Below are positions 32,308 to 42,538 of a DNA stretch of 64,000 bases, one piece after another. The translations under genes and the position numbers were made by a program. The DNA is from Cylindrotheca closterium (lineage: Eukaryota; Bacillariophyta; Bacillariophyceae; Bacillariales; Bacillariaceae). The DNA is taken from positions 62,001 to 126,000 of the forward strand of contig CAKOGP040002069.1 of assembly GCA_933822405.4 (NCBI GenBank). Reading direction: 5' to 3'. Below the pieces are notes generated by a model. It saw only the letters and a list, made by a program, of their open reading frames with translations, was not told the DNA's origin and did not search any database. The stretch's first letter is position 1, and every line of letters begins with the position of its first letter.

Positions 32308-32643
32308 TCAACGTTTGACCCGTGATGGAGAATGATGACTCGAGGACGAATCATCGGATGAATCCCAACTCTTGCTTGGCGAGGATCTAACAGAATCATC
32401 CAATGAGTCCCAACACTTGGTAGGTGATGATCTCGCAGAGTCAATGATCAATTCTGTCTGTCGCCCAGCCAATAGGTCTTGCATAAAGATCTCCAATGCC
32501 GAGTTTCGTTTCTTTGGTGTTGTTGTTTTTTGTTCTTCTTCCAAGATGGGAGTCATGGCGGAGCAAGAATCGCTTCGGGTACTGACACTCAACCTATCCA
32601 TGCGAGGGGAGAGACAGTCTGATTTGTTGTTCTTGCGTTGCAT
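32308..32643 (-). CDS. small Ser-rich protein with SSP-x-K-x-WDS repeats
   Basis: A 111-codon frame with an ATG at 32643. The middle has KKRNSALEIFMQDLLAGRQ, which could form a helix. The C-terminal third holds two 15-residue repeats (ARSSPTKCWDSLDDS and VRSSPSKSWDSSDDS), encoded by 45-bp direct repeats at about 32349-32438. The SP sites flanked by basic and acidic residues look like kinase targets. I recognise no family. The repeat in frame supports coding, but the short length keeps confidence moderate. Confidence 0.5.
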   Translation of the reverse strand: MQRKNNKSDCLSPRMDRLSVSTRSDSCSAMTPILEEEQKTTTPKKRNSALEIFMQDLLAGRQTELIIDSARSSPTKCWDSLDDSVRSSPSKSWDSSDDSSSSHHSPSRVKR

Positions 32644-35011
32644 CTTTGTTGTTGTCGCTGTTTTATTTTGTTGTGTGATTTATGATGTGTCTCGTCACGT
32701 GGCATCGAGATTGCGGATGGAAGTTTTTTTGTTTTGTGCACACTCGCTCGTCACGACCAGCGGAGTATTGGGACTCCAAGCAAGCAGTCATGTTTCAAGA
32801 CTGATCAGAAGTTCCCGGGAATTATCCACGGCACATGTACGACGAAAGGTACCACAAGTTTTTGCCTATCGTGTGTTCGCCAGCATGATTCTTTCGTTAA
32901 GTAGCCGTCAGTTGATGCCCCCGAATACCAAGGAAGTTAACAAGAATTCCTGCTTCTGTAGACAACGTACAAATCTCGTACTTCTAGTACATTATACAAG
33001 ACCCCTCTGGCCGTGAAAATTCAAATTTCAAAATTACCGTCACATTTATCAGAAAGCAGTTATCAATCGGTTTCCATTCATGATGATGACCTGTATTTCA
33101 AAATATGGGTTCGGCAATGACCTGACTCTGACACAAACTAATTCCGCCATGATTGATTGCGACTCTCTCGAAGCAACGATTTGGGTTCGGCCTTATTATT
33201 CTCAATGACCTGACACAAACGACTTCCGCAAAAGAGACTTCACATTTATCAGATTGCATTTATCAATCACTGCCAACCACAATGATGACCTGTACCGGGC
33301 TTGGCCGTTTCCACAATGACCTGACACAAACGAATTCTGCCATGATTGATTGACCCTCAAGGCTACAGACTATGCAAAAGAATGACCGCTTGTGGTTGAC
33401 GCGGGAAAGGATTGTTGTAATTTCAAGAAAGTTGGATAGAGAAGGGCAATCATGATGAGTCATTGTTAGAATGCCCAGGAGTAAGCATATCAAACTTCTT
33501 TTTTTGAGTAAAATCGACATTGCATTGGTCAACAACCGCTATGATAGGCCGTTCCATCTTTGTCATCGCCTTTGGCTACCAGCTCCTCATCACACTTTGT
33601 CAGCACATATTGGTGCCACGGACTTCATCCCCACGAGATGTCTCAGGAGACCGCAGACATCCAACTTTGCCCTGACACTGCCATTGGGTTGACATCTCGA
33701 CCTTGGAGGAATTCAAAGATCCATTATTTTTGTCCTCTGCTCTACGAGTACAGTAGCTATGGCTGCACGAATGTCTTGGCTAGACGACGCTTTTCTGTCG
33801 CAAGGAATGGATATTTTCAAGGTTTTTGCTGCTGTATGCCATTCCTGCGGCATACACGTTGGATTCACCTGTCTGGTTTGACAGGCCCGACTGGGTACTC
33901 TATCGCTCACTTGCCCACAAAACATCTTGAGCAAATTGAAGTTCTACTCCTCCTGTCCCGTACATAGCCTAATACTGTCTTCTAATACTGCACATATCCG
34001 TAGGAAAAGTGAGCCTGAATTGTTGAAAGACCTTGAATGGGGGGAATGAGATTTGCACAAGACTCTTACTTCTGACCGATTCGCATCGTCGTGGCACTTG
34101 GCAACATGAATGACTTGGCTAATCTGAGATAGTTCCACGACCGAAGAACATGATAATCTAAGAGTCTCGAGAGTTGGATCATTGGTCGTAAAAACATGGG
34201 TTTGGGCTTCCGTCGTGGAACTATGTCAGATAAGCCGTTCTTCAGCGTTGCGCAAGCCTCATAACGACTTGCTCGGAAACCACCAGTGGCGTTCCAATAC
34301 GCCATCTTCATCATATTGTTTCTCAGAAATTCTAGAGCGTTTTCCATCTTCCAAACTACTTGAGGACGTAGCTGTATTTTAATAAAATCTTTCCTTCGTA
34401 TTTTGGTATTCAAGAGTATGGTGAAATGAAAGCGTCCACAAGGAGCCAAGTTAAAGACTTCAATCTCTCTCCTACCCTTGTTGTTACATGATAGCAGAAC
34501 AAATATCTGTCGTTGTTGCAAGGATCAGATTTTGATATTTACGAACGTCAATACGACACAACGGCGAAACGCGACGTTGAAACGCGACAATGTTTCGTCG
34601 GCATAATACAAAAGAATCGGTGTTTCATTCACCCTGCAGTTGGTCGCCACAACTTTCGCTAGTTTCAACACGCACACTTCAAGCACTTAATGCAACAGAT
34701 TGTTTAGTCAGAATCTGAAGTCATGTGTGCCGCTTCATCTTCGAAAACGTTCGAGACATGAATTTTGTCGTGTCAAATCTACTTATGACAGCCTTGTGAG
34801 TTCTCTCTAAAACATAAGAAAAGGTGTTTTTGCAACTGGTCCCAATTTTCTATGATATCTTGATCGGAATTTGCCGAAAGTGGGTCACAATTCTCGGATT
34901 TGCTTCAATCGATAAAAAACAACTAACCCGCACACAAATCGCAAGCGATCAGGAAACTACGGCAAGCAAATTTGTTCTCTTTGAACTAACCCTCAACTTT
35001 CCCTAGCTGTT
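32644..35011. other. 2.4-kb region without a supported gene
   Basis: Frames of 135 and 151 codons (33560-33967 plus, 34066-34521 minus) have no recognisable motif or splice support. The region contains imperfect direct repeats (33030-33352) and GAAACGCGAC repeats near 34570. It includes the promoter of the DEP gene at 35012; I did not find the CTGGAAA element there. Confidence 0.45.
33030..33352. repeat. imperfect direct repeats of about 100-200 bp
   Basis: CAATGACCTGACACAAACGA-like segments occur three times (near 33114, 33207 and 33316), and TCACATTTATCAGA...ATGATGACCTGTA occurs at about 33049 and 33240. The first and third copies continue with GCCATGATTGATTG. Confidence 0.65.
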
Positions 35012-36595
35012 ATGAAGCTACTATCCACGGCAGAACCAAAGTGGCGGCAGGATGTGTGCCCGATTCAACCTCTGAGGAAGTGCAGTTCGCATGAGGAGGC
35101 ATACCACAGAGCTGGAAGCAGTGACAAAGACGGTGTCACAGCGTCACAGTTACCATCCCCAGCTTCCGATGACATGTGTAGTGATCACTCCACAATCTCA
35201 TCTGAAATTGTTTCACTGGATGCGGCATCGAATGCTTCATTCAACATTGACAACTCATGGCGGCAGGATGTCATTGAGACTTCAATACGCATTGAAAGTC
35301 AAGAATCCATAGAGGAAGAAAAGGATGCCATTGACCCTGTTGATCCTCGAATCAAAAGATCCACATCATCATCGTCCATGGATACAGCCCTTTTTGAGTT
35401 CGCAGAGAACGACACGCCACCTCAACTTGTTGTGCGGCACAATTCATATACTAACCGGACCATGGAGGCTGAGCCCATGGACACACGATTTGGTGAAAGC
35501 TCATCAGGAAATCAAGACACGGCAATGACCTTTCCGAGGCCATCCTATTCGCAGCAACTATCAATGCCAGTACCATCCGGTCTACAGAAGTTGGCAGAAG
35601 CCTTCACAACTGGCTGCGCTGTTGGTACACATTCGTATCGTTTGAAGAAATACCCAAATACCTTTGTTGGAAGTGAAGCTGTGGACTTAATGCTCAGCGC
35701 CAATCTTGCGTCTACTCGTGAAGACGCTGTATTCCTGGGACAAAGATTCTGCAAGGAGTTGAATCTATTCCATCATGTATGCTGGGACCATACATTCAAA
35801 GATGGACAATTTTTCTATCGATTCAACAACGAATGCTCCAAGGATGTGCGATGCATGACCCCAGTAAGCAGGGAGAACTTGGTCCCTCTGAGCTTGAAGT
35901 TTCTTGAAGGTATGCCTGTTTCGACGCACACTGGTCGTCGCTATAAGACATACCGAAACACCTTTTTAGGGGAAGATGCAGTGAACTACATGCTACAATC
36001 CGAATTGGCTTCGGATCGACTTGAAGCCGTATTCCTGGGCCAGCGGATGATGGAAGAGCTAGGAATCTTTGAGCCGGTTTCCCACAACAACCGCTTTAAG
36101 GATTCTTGCTACTTGTATCGATTTGCCACTGGGGATTGTCATTCTTCTTCCTGTGGTGATGAATCCGCGACTGCTGGGTCGCTATCAGAAAGCTTTCGCG
36201 CCCAGCATCAGTGCACGTCTCCGAGCCCATTGCCACCTTTCAATACTTCACGTTGGGACACTCAATCGTGTACGATTGATGGAGAACGAAAGAAGCAGAA
36301 AGTCGTCTTTGGTATGATTCATGTTCGATACTTTGAACGCCGCCTCGAACGCAATCCAGCCACAACTTCGGGGCCAAGCTTGGGCCTTGGTTGGAGGTTC
36401 TACGATGGTTCACCGGCTCCATTGAAAGATGAAAGGTCCGAAGCATTGGAGTTCCGAGGTCGACTTTCCACTCAAGATCGTTCAAAAATTTTGAAAGAAT
36501 GGGGATACAATAGGGCAGACATCAACAGAGCTGCTAGATCCAACAAGATCATCCGCCAGAAACGAAATCGAACCTTCAATAAATATACGGAGTAA
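35012..36595 (+). CDS. two-DEP-domain protein (intact copy 6, dispersed)
   Basis: A 527-residue member of the DEP family found at 1-12 kb. DEP1 lies at about 192-272 (VGTHSYRLKKYPNTFVG, LGQRFCKELNLFHHV, FKDGQFFYRF), DEP2 at about 294-372 (THTGRRYKTYRNTFLG, LGQRMMEELGIFEPV, RFKDSCYLYRF) and the C-terminal domain at about 425-515 (RYFERRLERNPATT, SLGLGWRFYDGSP, RLSTQDRSKILKEWG). The N-terminus differs from the clustered copies: it begins MKLLSTAEPKWRQD, keeps only SWRQD and PPQLVVRHNS blocks, and lacks MKTDSPP. This suggests an older split. The role is inferred as signalling adaptor from the DEP domains. Confidence 0.85.
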   Translation: MKLLSTAEPKWRQDVCPIQPLRKCSSHEEAYHRAGSSDKDGVTASQLPSPASDDMCSDHSTISSEIVSLDAASNASFNIDNSWRQDVIETSIRIESQESIEEEKDAIDPVDPRIKRSTSSSSMDTALFEFAENDTPPQLVVRHNSYTNRTMEAEPMDTRFGESSSGNQDTAMTFPRPSYSQQLSMPVPSGLQKLAEAFTTGCAVGTHSYRLKKYPNTFVGSEAVDLMLSANLASTREDAVFLGQRFCKELNLFHHVCWDHTFKDGQFFYRFNNECSKDVRCMTPVSRENLVPLSLKFLEGMPVSTHTGRRYKTYRNTFLGEDAVNYMLQSELASDRLEAVFLGQRMMEELGIFEPVSHNNRFKDSCYLYRFATGDCHSSSCGDESATAGSLSESFRAQHQCTSPSPLPPFNTSRWDTQSCTIDGERKKQKVVFGMIHVRYFERRLERNPATTSGPSLGLGWRFYDGSPAPLKDERSEALEFRGRLSTQDRSKILKEWGYNRADINRAARSNKIIRQKRNRTFNKYTE

Positions 36596-36751
36596 ATATT
36601 TTTAAACGTCTGATTTTGAGTCGCCAGTTTCTCTTCAATCCATCCGTTCCTTAGTTTGACAGTCCGACTGGCTGAGTATCTTGCATACAAAGTCTGGAGC
36701 TCATAGATAAACAACAAGAGTGCGATGAAATCAATAATATCATAATTATTT

Positions 36752-38509
36752 TCATTTCCTGCATCTCATCTGTACCGGTACGTATTCGCCACAATCAGAT
36801 AGTCTAAAACTTTCACTCAACAACTGTTCACCAATTTGAGTCGCAATCCATGCGTAATAGTCCTTGTGGCTCACAAAACCATGCTCGGAACCAGGTGGCC
36901 CTTGGATCACCAATCCGAGAGTGTCGTTGCTGAGAGTTGCAGCATATCGGTCGCTCTGTTCGCGAAAGAGCATCCGATCAAAAGCGTTATCCATGCAACT
37001 GGTAGAATTCTTAGCATTTCCACAGCAGTACGACCCTTTGTCCTTGTCATTGCAATCGATATCTGACACAGTACTTTCGGCGGGAATGACTAGAATCTTC
37101 GTTCCTGATAATGTCCCCCCATAGGTAACGATACCATTTTCGTCAACAGTTCCATCCAACTGTTGGTACAATCGAGATTCATTGTCAGACTCAAGATCAG
37201 ATCGAACGTCCCAATACTGTGCAAACCAAAACCGAGCCTGTCCGTAGAGAGAAGTCACGGTGCCTCGTTTGTCCGAGGGAACAAAATCTTCGCCCATGTC
37301 TCCAACAAGCCCGCGGGTCAAGCCTGTTCCCCCTGCCAATACAGTGACGGCTTGAATCGCAGGTAGTGGACCACTCCCTTCTGGATGAATACCAGGTCGA
37401 AAACTTCCTGCTCGAATAAGATCAGGGTAACCATCCAAGATGGCAATACCAGTTACAGTACCTTGGTACTCATGAGCGAACCACAAGCAAGCTTCGCCAC
37501 CAGCCGAGTGCCCAGCACAAACGTAGGGACCAGCTTCTCCAGCCACACCTAGTAGCTGCGAAAGTATAGCGCCTGAGTTGGGGAGACGCGTGGAAGAGGT
37601 TCCAGAACCAGTGGAGGTGTAATAGGTGGGAGTATAACCGTATCCAAGGCGATCATAGACACAGGCACGAGTGTTGAAACTACTCTCAAGTTCTTCTGCC
37701 AAAGCCAGCATGGTGAGGGAGTTTGCGCCACCGCCATGTTCGAGAATGACAGTGGGACTGTCCGAAGTACTCTTTTCTCCAAAACAGTAGAGGTGCATCT
37801 GAACGTCCATGGTATTGCCATTGAAACGGAGAGGAAATGAATAGACTTGACCTGGTGGAACCATATTGGCGTCCGAGGCGGATGAGATTCCCTGCATCAT
37901 GAATCCCGTGCTAAACACGAGCAGGAATGTAATGAGAAATAGGCACAAGAAGTCAACCCAAAACCGCTTGGTACAGCACCACGAGCACCGACTGCATCGC
38001 TTGGTTTTGACTTCACTCTGACTGCCGTTATTTCCATTTTCGAGGTCAGCTTGAGTGGTACCTTTGTTAGGAGGAACTGATCTCTTCGCACGAAGAAGCC
38101 CAACTGTAATGCTTGCTGCAAGCCCACCAACAAGAATCCATAGGAACGAAAAAACTGATGCTGCAGCCTCGTTTTTAGCTTGAGCCCAACCAATGAGAGC
38201 CACGAAACCTTCCACGGCAAACAGAAGGCTGTAGAGAGCCCAAACATACAGGGCTGGGAGACCTTCTCGTGTATCGACATTTCGAGTGTCTCTTGATGAG
38301 GCCCACCATGTGAGAAAAGAGACCGAGTACCACATGGTGCCGATCCCTGTCCACATGGCAGCAAGCGGACTGGAATATTCGTACCGACGCCCTCCACCAA
38401 CAGCACCACTGAAGGCAATGACAAAATAGGCAATGAAAATTGAAACTCCAATCGCCGCCAGAACTGAAAGGGCAGCTGGCCCGTAGCGTGCAACAACGAC
38501 ACTACTCAT
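36752..38509 (-). CDS. alpha/beta hydrolase with five N-terminal membrane segments
   Basis: A 585-residue single-exon protein. Five hydrophobic segments lie at about 14-34, 50-70, 86-108, 117-139 and 184-206. Then comes a catalytic domain with an HGGG oxyanion motif (258-261), nucleophile elbow GHSAGG (Ser335), a GILDGYP segment, and a catalytic His in SEHGFVSH (His543). All of the serine-hydrolase set is visible except that the acid is not certain. CCGNAKNSTSC suggests disulphides, so the hydrolase domain probably faces a lumen or the outside. The substrate (lipid, ester or peptide) cannot be told. The ATG at 38509 is the first in frame. Confidence 0.85.
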   Translation of the reverse strand: MSSVVVARYGPAALSVLAAIGVSIFIAYFVIAFSGAVGGGRRYEYSSPLAAMWTGIGTMWYSVSFLTWWASSRDTRNVDTREGLPALYVWALYSLLFAVEGFVALIGWAQAKNEAAASVFSFLWILVGGLAASITVGLLRAKRSVPPNKGTTQADLENGNNGSQSEVKTKRCSRCSWCCTKRFWVDFLCLFLITFLLVFSTGFMMQGISSASDANMVPPGQVYSFPLRFNGNTMDVQMHLYCFGEKSTSDSPTVILEHGGGANSLTMLALAEELESSFNTRACVYDRLGYGYTPTYYTSTGSGTSSTRLPNSGAILSQLLGVAGEAGPYVCAGHSAGGEACLWFAHEYQGTVTGIAILDGYPDLIRAGSFRPGIHPEGSGPLPAIQAVTVLAGGTGLTRGLVGDMGEDFVPSDKRGTVTSLYGQARFWFAQYWDVRSDLESDNESRLYQQLDGTVDENGIVTYGGTLSGTKILVIPAESTVSDIDCNDKDKGSYCCGNAKNSTSCMDNAFDRMLFREQSDRYAATLSNDTLGLVIQGPPGSEHGFVSHKDYYAWIATQIGEQLLSESFRLSDCGEYVPVQMRCRK

Positions 38510-41500
38510 AATTGTTTTGTGTGTCCGTTGTCTCGTTTTTTGCTATCGTTTTGGTTTTGTGACCTCAAATCAATCCATCATTCTGGTGGCTTGACCGAAG
38601 GTTTTGGTGGTATTGCACACCCATCCCAGTCGTCGCTGAGTCCTGGTTTCGCTTCTTTTGCGTTTGCCTTTGAGTGTGAATATCCAACTGGGTGGTACAT
38701 GCAGTACTGTCGCTTGCACCTTTGTTGTTTGAGTGCGAGTCAAGCTTGTGATCCAGGAACAATAACGCAATAAACCTCGAATCACACAGAATATGAAGAA
38801 TTCAAAATGAATCGTGCAGACAGTCGGTACGTCAACCGCAGCCCACAATAAAAAATGAATGATTTCATGCCGAAGACAAAAAGGCAACGCAACGTTCTGG
38901 GAAACCGGAATGCAATCACCCTCTTCCCACTGGCAATGTCCGTCATCACAACACCATCAGCCAGCCAGTAGGATTAGTCGTCGTCCAGGCAGCCACCTGC
39001 CATTGGAACCGAAACATGAAGCCAGTGCTCTCTAGCTAGAGTCGCAGGGGCAAGGTGACCCCAGCAATCTCCGGCTCAAAACAACGGCCACGAGAACCAG
39101 CCATCATCATGAGTCGAGAAGCGAGGAGCATGTTGAGGCACGGAGTTTCCAAGACTATGTAGACAAAGAGAATGAAGTTTGGGTGGACATTGAATATGGT
39201 GACAATTGTGCATGGTGAGTATCTACTCCAAAATTATGTCAATACAAACGACACGCTGGTGAGAGGGTATATGTGGGAGACCAGCACGCACTTTCAGCTG
39301 TCCTATGACGGCAACATGCCCTGGCGTCCTTGTAGCTATCCACCAATGGTACGTCGTCTTGGACACGATACGACCATTGGATGTCATCGGATCAACCCGT
39401 CCCATGTGCCAATGGTTTTCCAAAAGCGTCACCCCCTATGACTGTTTGGGACCCATGACAAAATTGCATTCAGGATCCAATGATCTGCGAGGAACTATTC
39501 CTCCAGTCATCTTTGCTTTGATAAGCAAAAGTCAAGTTTGAGTTAGGAAGGCTTCGCTGTTTCCGTTTCAACTGAAACTAAATCCGCACACCGGTGTAAG
39601 CAGGCGGAAAATCAAATCAGTATCCAAAGGTTTGGACGACGACTAGATGGGTCAGCTCGTATTGTCTCTGGCCTTGGAGGCTCTTCTGCCGCAGCACTTG
39701 GGGAAGTAGACGAGTTGGCAAGTGACTGGGCACGTGAAGGGGAGAGAGGCAATTGTTCCCTTCAACAACAACTGTTGCAGTAATCTCTGCACTGTGAAAA
39801 TCAGTCGGCGATAAATTTGCATTGGTTTCCAAACGCACTATTTTTTATTGTCTGTCGAACAATTGACTCCTTATTCTCCTTTCCACCTGTTCGTTGAAGT
39901 ATTTCTTCAGGAATTCATAACCATTGTTTGTAGTGGGTGGTTTCTCACAATCGTCAAACAATAAACTAGAATGTCCAAGATGCAGCAGAGACTCTTCACA
40001 TTGATACAGTGCAAGAAAGAATGAACAAGGAATGTTGCGGTTGTATCATGCGCTCGACGTTGTGGAAGTTGGTTTGCAGATCGTTTCATCATGCAGTCTT
40101 CGCGGTGCCTTGCAACGACATCGTACTCCGCCCATCATTACTGTATTACTGTATGACATTTCCAAATTCATCGTCACACCCAACATTGCAGTATTGGGCC
40201 AACAACTCACGCCTCTTTTCCATCATGGACTCAGGGTGGTTGCTCTTGAACGTAGCAAGCTCATGTTTGGAACCTGGTACTGCGGCAATTGTTGTGTACT
40301 GTAGGCATCGGCCGCCATATGCAGTCAAGCACATCATATCGAACTTTGCCACACTGGTCTGTAGTAGCAACCGCTGTCTTGTTGGAAAAAAACAAAACAC
40401 GTCGCTGGAAGTATCATCCTCTTCGCGCTACCATTTGACGATCCAGCCATTTAGACTGGATTGAATTTGAAGTTCGGTGTGCACATCAATGCCGACGGCT
40501 ACCGGCACAGTATATGATTATCTACGAGAGCGGGCATTGCTTGTTTCAGTGTTGCGATGGAATGTTACCTTGACGGTTTTATTAACTTTACAATGAGGGA
40601 CAAGTGATGTTTTTGAAGGAAGAGGCACGATGAAATATGTCGAATAATGAAGCAAAGTGATTGATCGGAGCCGCATGCGAGTGTTGTATTTTCGAATTTC
40701 TCGTCGTTTCCGAACCCTTATTGGCCCAAATTAAATTTTATATGATAAGATGAGATATTGGGTCGCGAACTTTATAGGTGCTGTCAAGGATAAAGTGCTG
40801 TGCGCTCTTTGATTTCCAATCAGTTAAAAAATAAAAAATGTATTGTATTCTACCCGCGAAGTGGTGGACGATCGCGACAGCGCCCATGCTGATCTTCGAA
40901 GCCAACTAGCAAGAAGGAGATTGCAAAACAATAGTATTCCCCTTGTTTGCAACACTGACCCCAGTATCCAGCTCGTTCGGCGGTAGATTGTTGGCAACAC
41001 GTATGTTTCTTCCTCTGCTTCAGTTCCAAGCTTGTCTTCTTTGTCATTTGATGGCTCGGTTTTTCGGGTCTGGCTCGCCGCTGTGGCTTCACCTCGTTGG
41101 ACTAGAACAAAAAAAACACACCACATTTGCCGACTGCCTCCGGCGTCTGTCACCATTAATCTGTTCTTCGTCTCCTGCTCTCAGTTTCATTTGTTGTTCG
41201 CGATGAGGAAGCTTGAGTAAACAATTTGAAAGTAGTGTATGGTGTTGAATATGATTTATTCGGTTAACGATTTTGTATTTCGTCATCCATCACTTAAGTT
41301 GTATTTGCATTTCGTCTGATCAGGAGCTTCCAAGACGCAGTATATATATAGCACCGAACTTTTACCCAAACGAAAATGACTGCATACGGCTGGCACAAGC
41401 TTCCAGTGACCACTTTCTAGGTGAAACACCCTACCAATTCTACCTACGCTGACATGTCAAAAAGTACCAGCAAGAAGATCTCATGTTGCGGTATTCTTCT

Positions 41501-42538
41501 CGGACACCCCTCAACTCGTCCCTCCTTCGTCCTTTTGGGGGAATGTGAGTGATGAATTTACGGGGATACACAAGGTTGCAGTTTTGGAGCTCGTAATAGA
41601 AGGAGGTGCTGAGGTCAAGCATCTCTGACAATCGCCATCTCATCAGTGTATAGTCACACCATCCTCGTTCGTCGAGAAGGACTCAAGGAAGGACATCATA
41701 ACAGCAATAACACCATCAGTTGTTGATTGTCATGAGCGAGTCCTCAACACTCTTCAGTTAAATTTGAGGCTTATGACTCCATCGCACCACGATTTTTGGT
41801 GTCTACTCGTAGAATACTACTTTATTAAGATCCAAAAATATGAAAGTTCTAGCTGTCAATAGTGACAGCAGTCGGTCTTGTGTCAACAACAATAGCAAGG
41901 TGGATCAAGACATGAAAGCGAACGCGATTACTATTCTTATTGTACAGTGATAATAATGAATCGCTTACTTTATCCGAGGCTTGCGACAACCAGCCATTGA
42001 TTGTTGGATTCAACAGATCTCTATGTCCTTAAAAGCGTCTTCAATGGACCCATTTGGGACCCAAGAAAGATGAGTAAGGGCCAACACAAGTAAGCTCGAT
42101 TTCAACGCAGCCAGCATGTGTAGTAAATTTTGTATTGTTTTGAACCGGGTCGAGCATATTAACGGCCCAAGACTGGATGTAAATTGGTGGCATTTTAAAA
42201 AATTTGGAAACGAATATCGATTTTTATATATCTGTCGCAAAAAACTTTTAAAAGTCACCACGAACAAGAAAACGTGTGACAAAACGATTTTTGCTGGGTA
42301 TCCCAAAATATACAGGACTTCTGGGGGCCATGAATTCGACTACTAAAACATATTGGGGGAAGCCTATACAAAATGTTCACTCCTCAAATCAATCAGAGAA
42401 AATGCGGAGGGTATATTGTAGAAAACGTACGTACCGTACATTTGGTGACTTACCTTTTTCGTTGATTCATGATTTTTCATATCTTTTTCAGCCGTTTCTC
42501 ATATCTTGTTCATAACTAGAACGAAACGAAAGGCAGAT
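38510..42538. other. 4-kb gene-poor region
   Basis: I see no intact gene. A composite relic lies at 39045-39585 (listed). The frames at 40009-40464 and 40824-41156 lack motif support. The last 300 bp are the AT-rich promoter side of the fusion gene at 42539. Confidence 0.5.
39045..39585 (+). pseudogene. composite relic of the binding-protein/CAP gene and an LRR gene
   Basis: Bases 39045-39222 are a close copy of 45269-45445: the last part of exon 2 of the fusion gene with its splice donor. From about 39265 to 39535 follows a degraded copy of the LRR gene at 46554: ETST for QTST, then WFSKSVTPYDCLGPMTKL and GTIPPVIFAL, with frame breaks. At 39541-39585 an inverted copy of intron 2 of the fusion gene appears (AGGAAGGCTTCGC, CAACTGAAACTAA). 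No frame spans it. The order of pieces is unlike either source gene, so it arose by more than one event. Confidence 0.7.

Noticed and set aside
34066..34521. 151-codon minus-strand frame
   Set aside because: No domain, no signal peptide and poor protein-like composition; it lies in a repeat-bearing gene-poor region.
40009..40464. 151-codon plus-strand frame
   Set aside because: Competing frames on both strands are equally long and none shows a motif.
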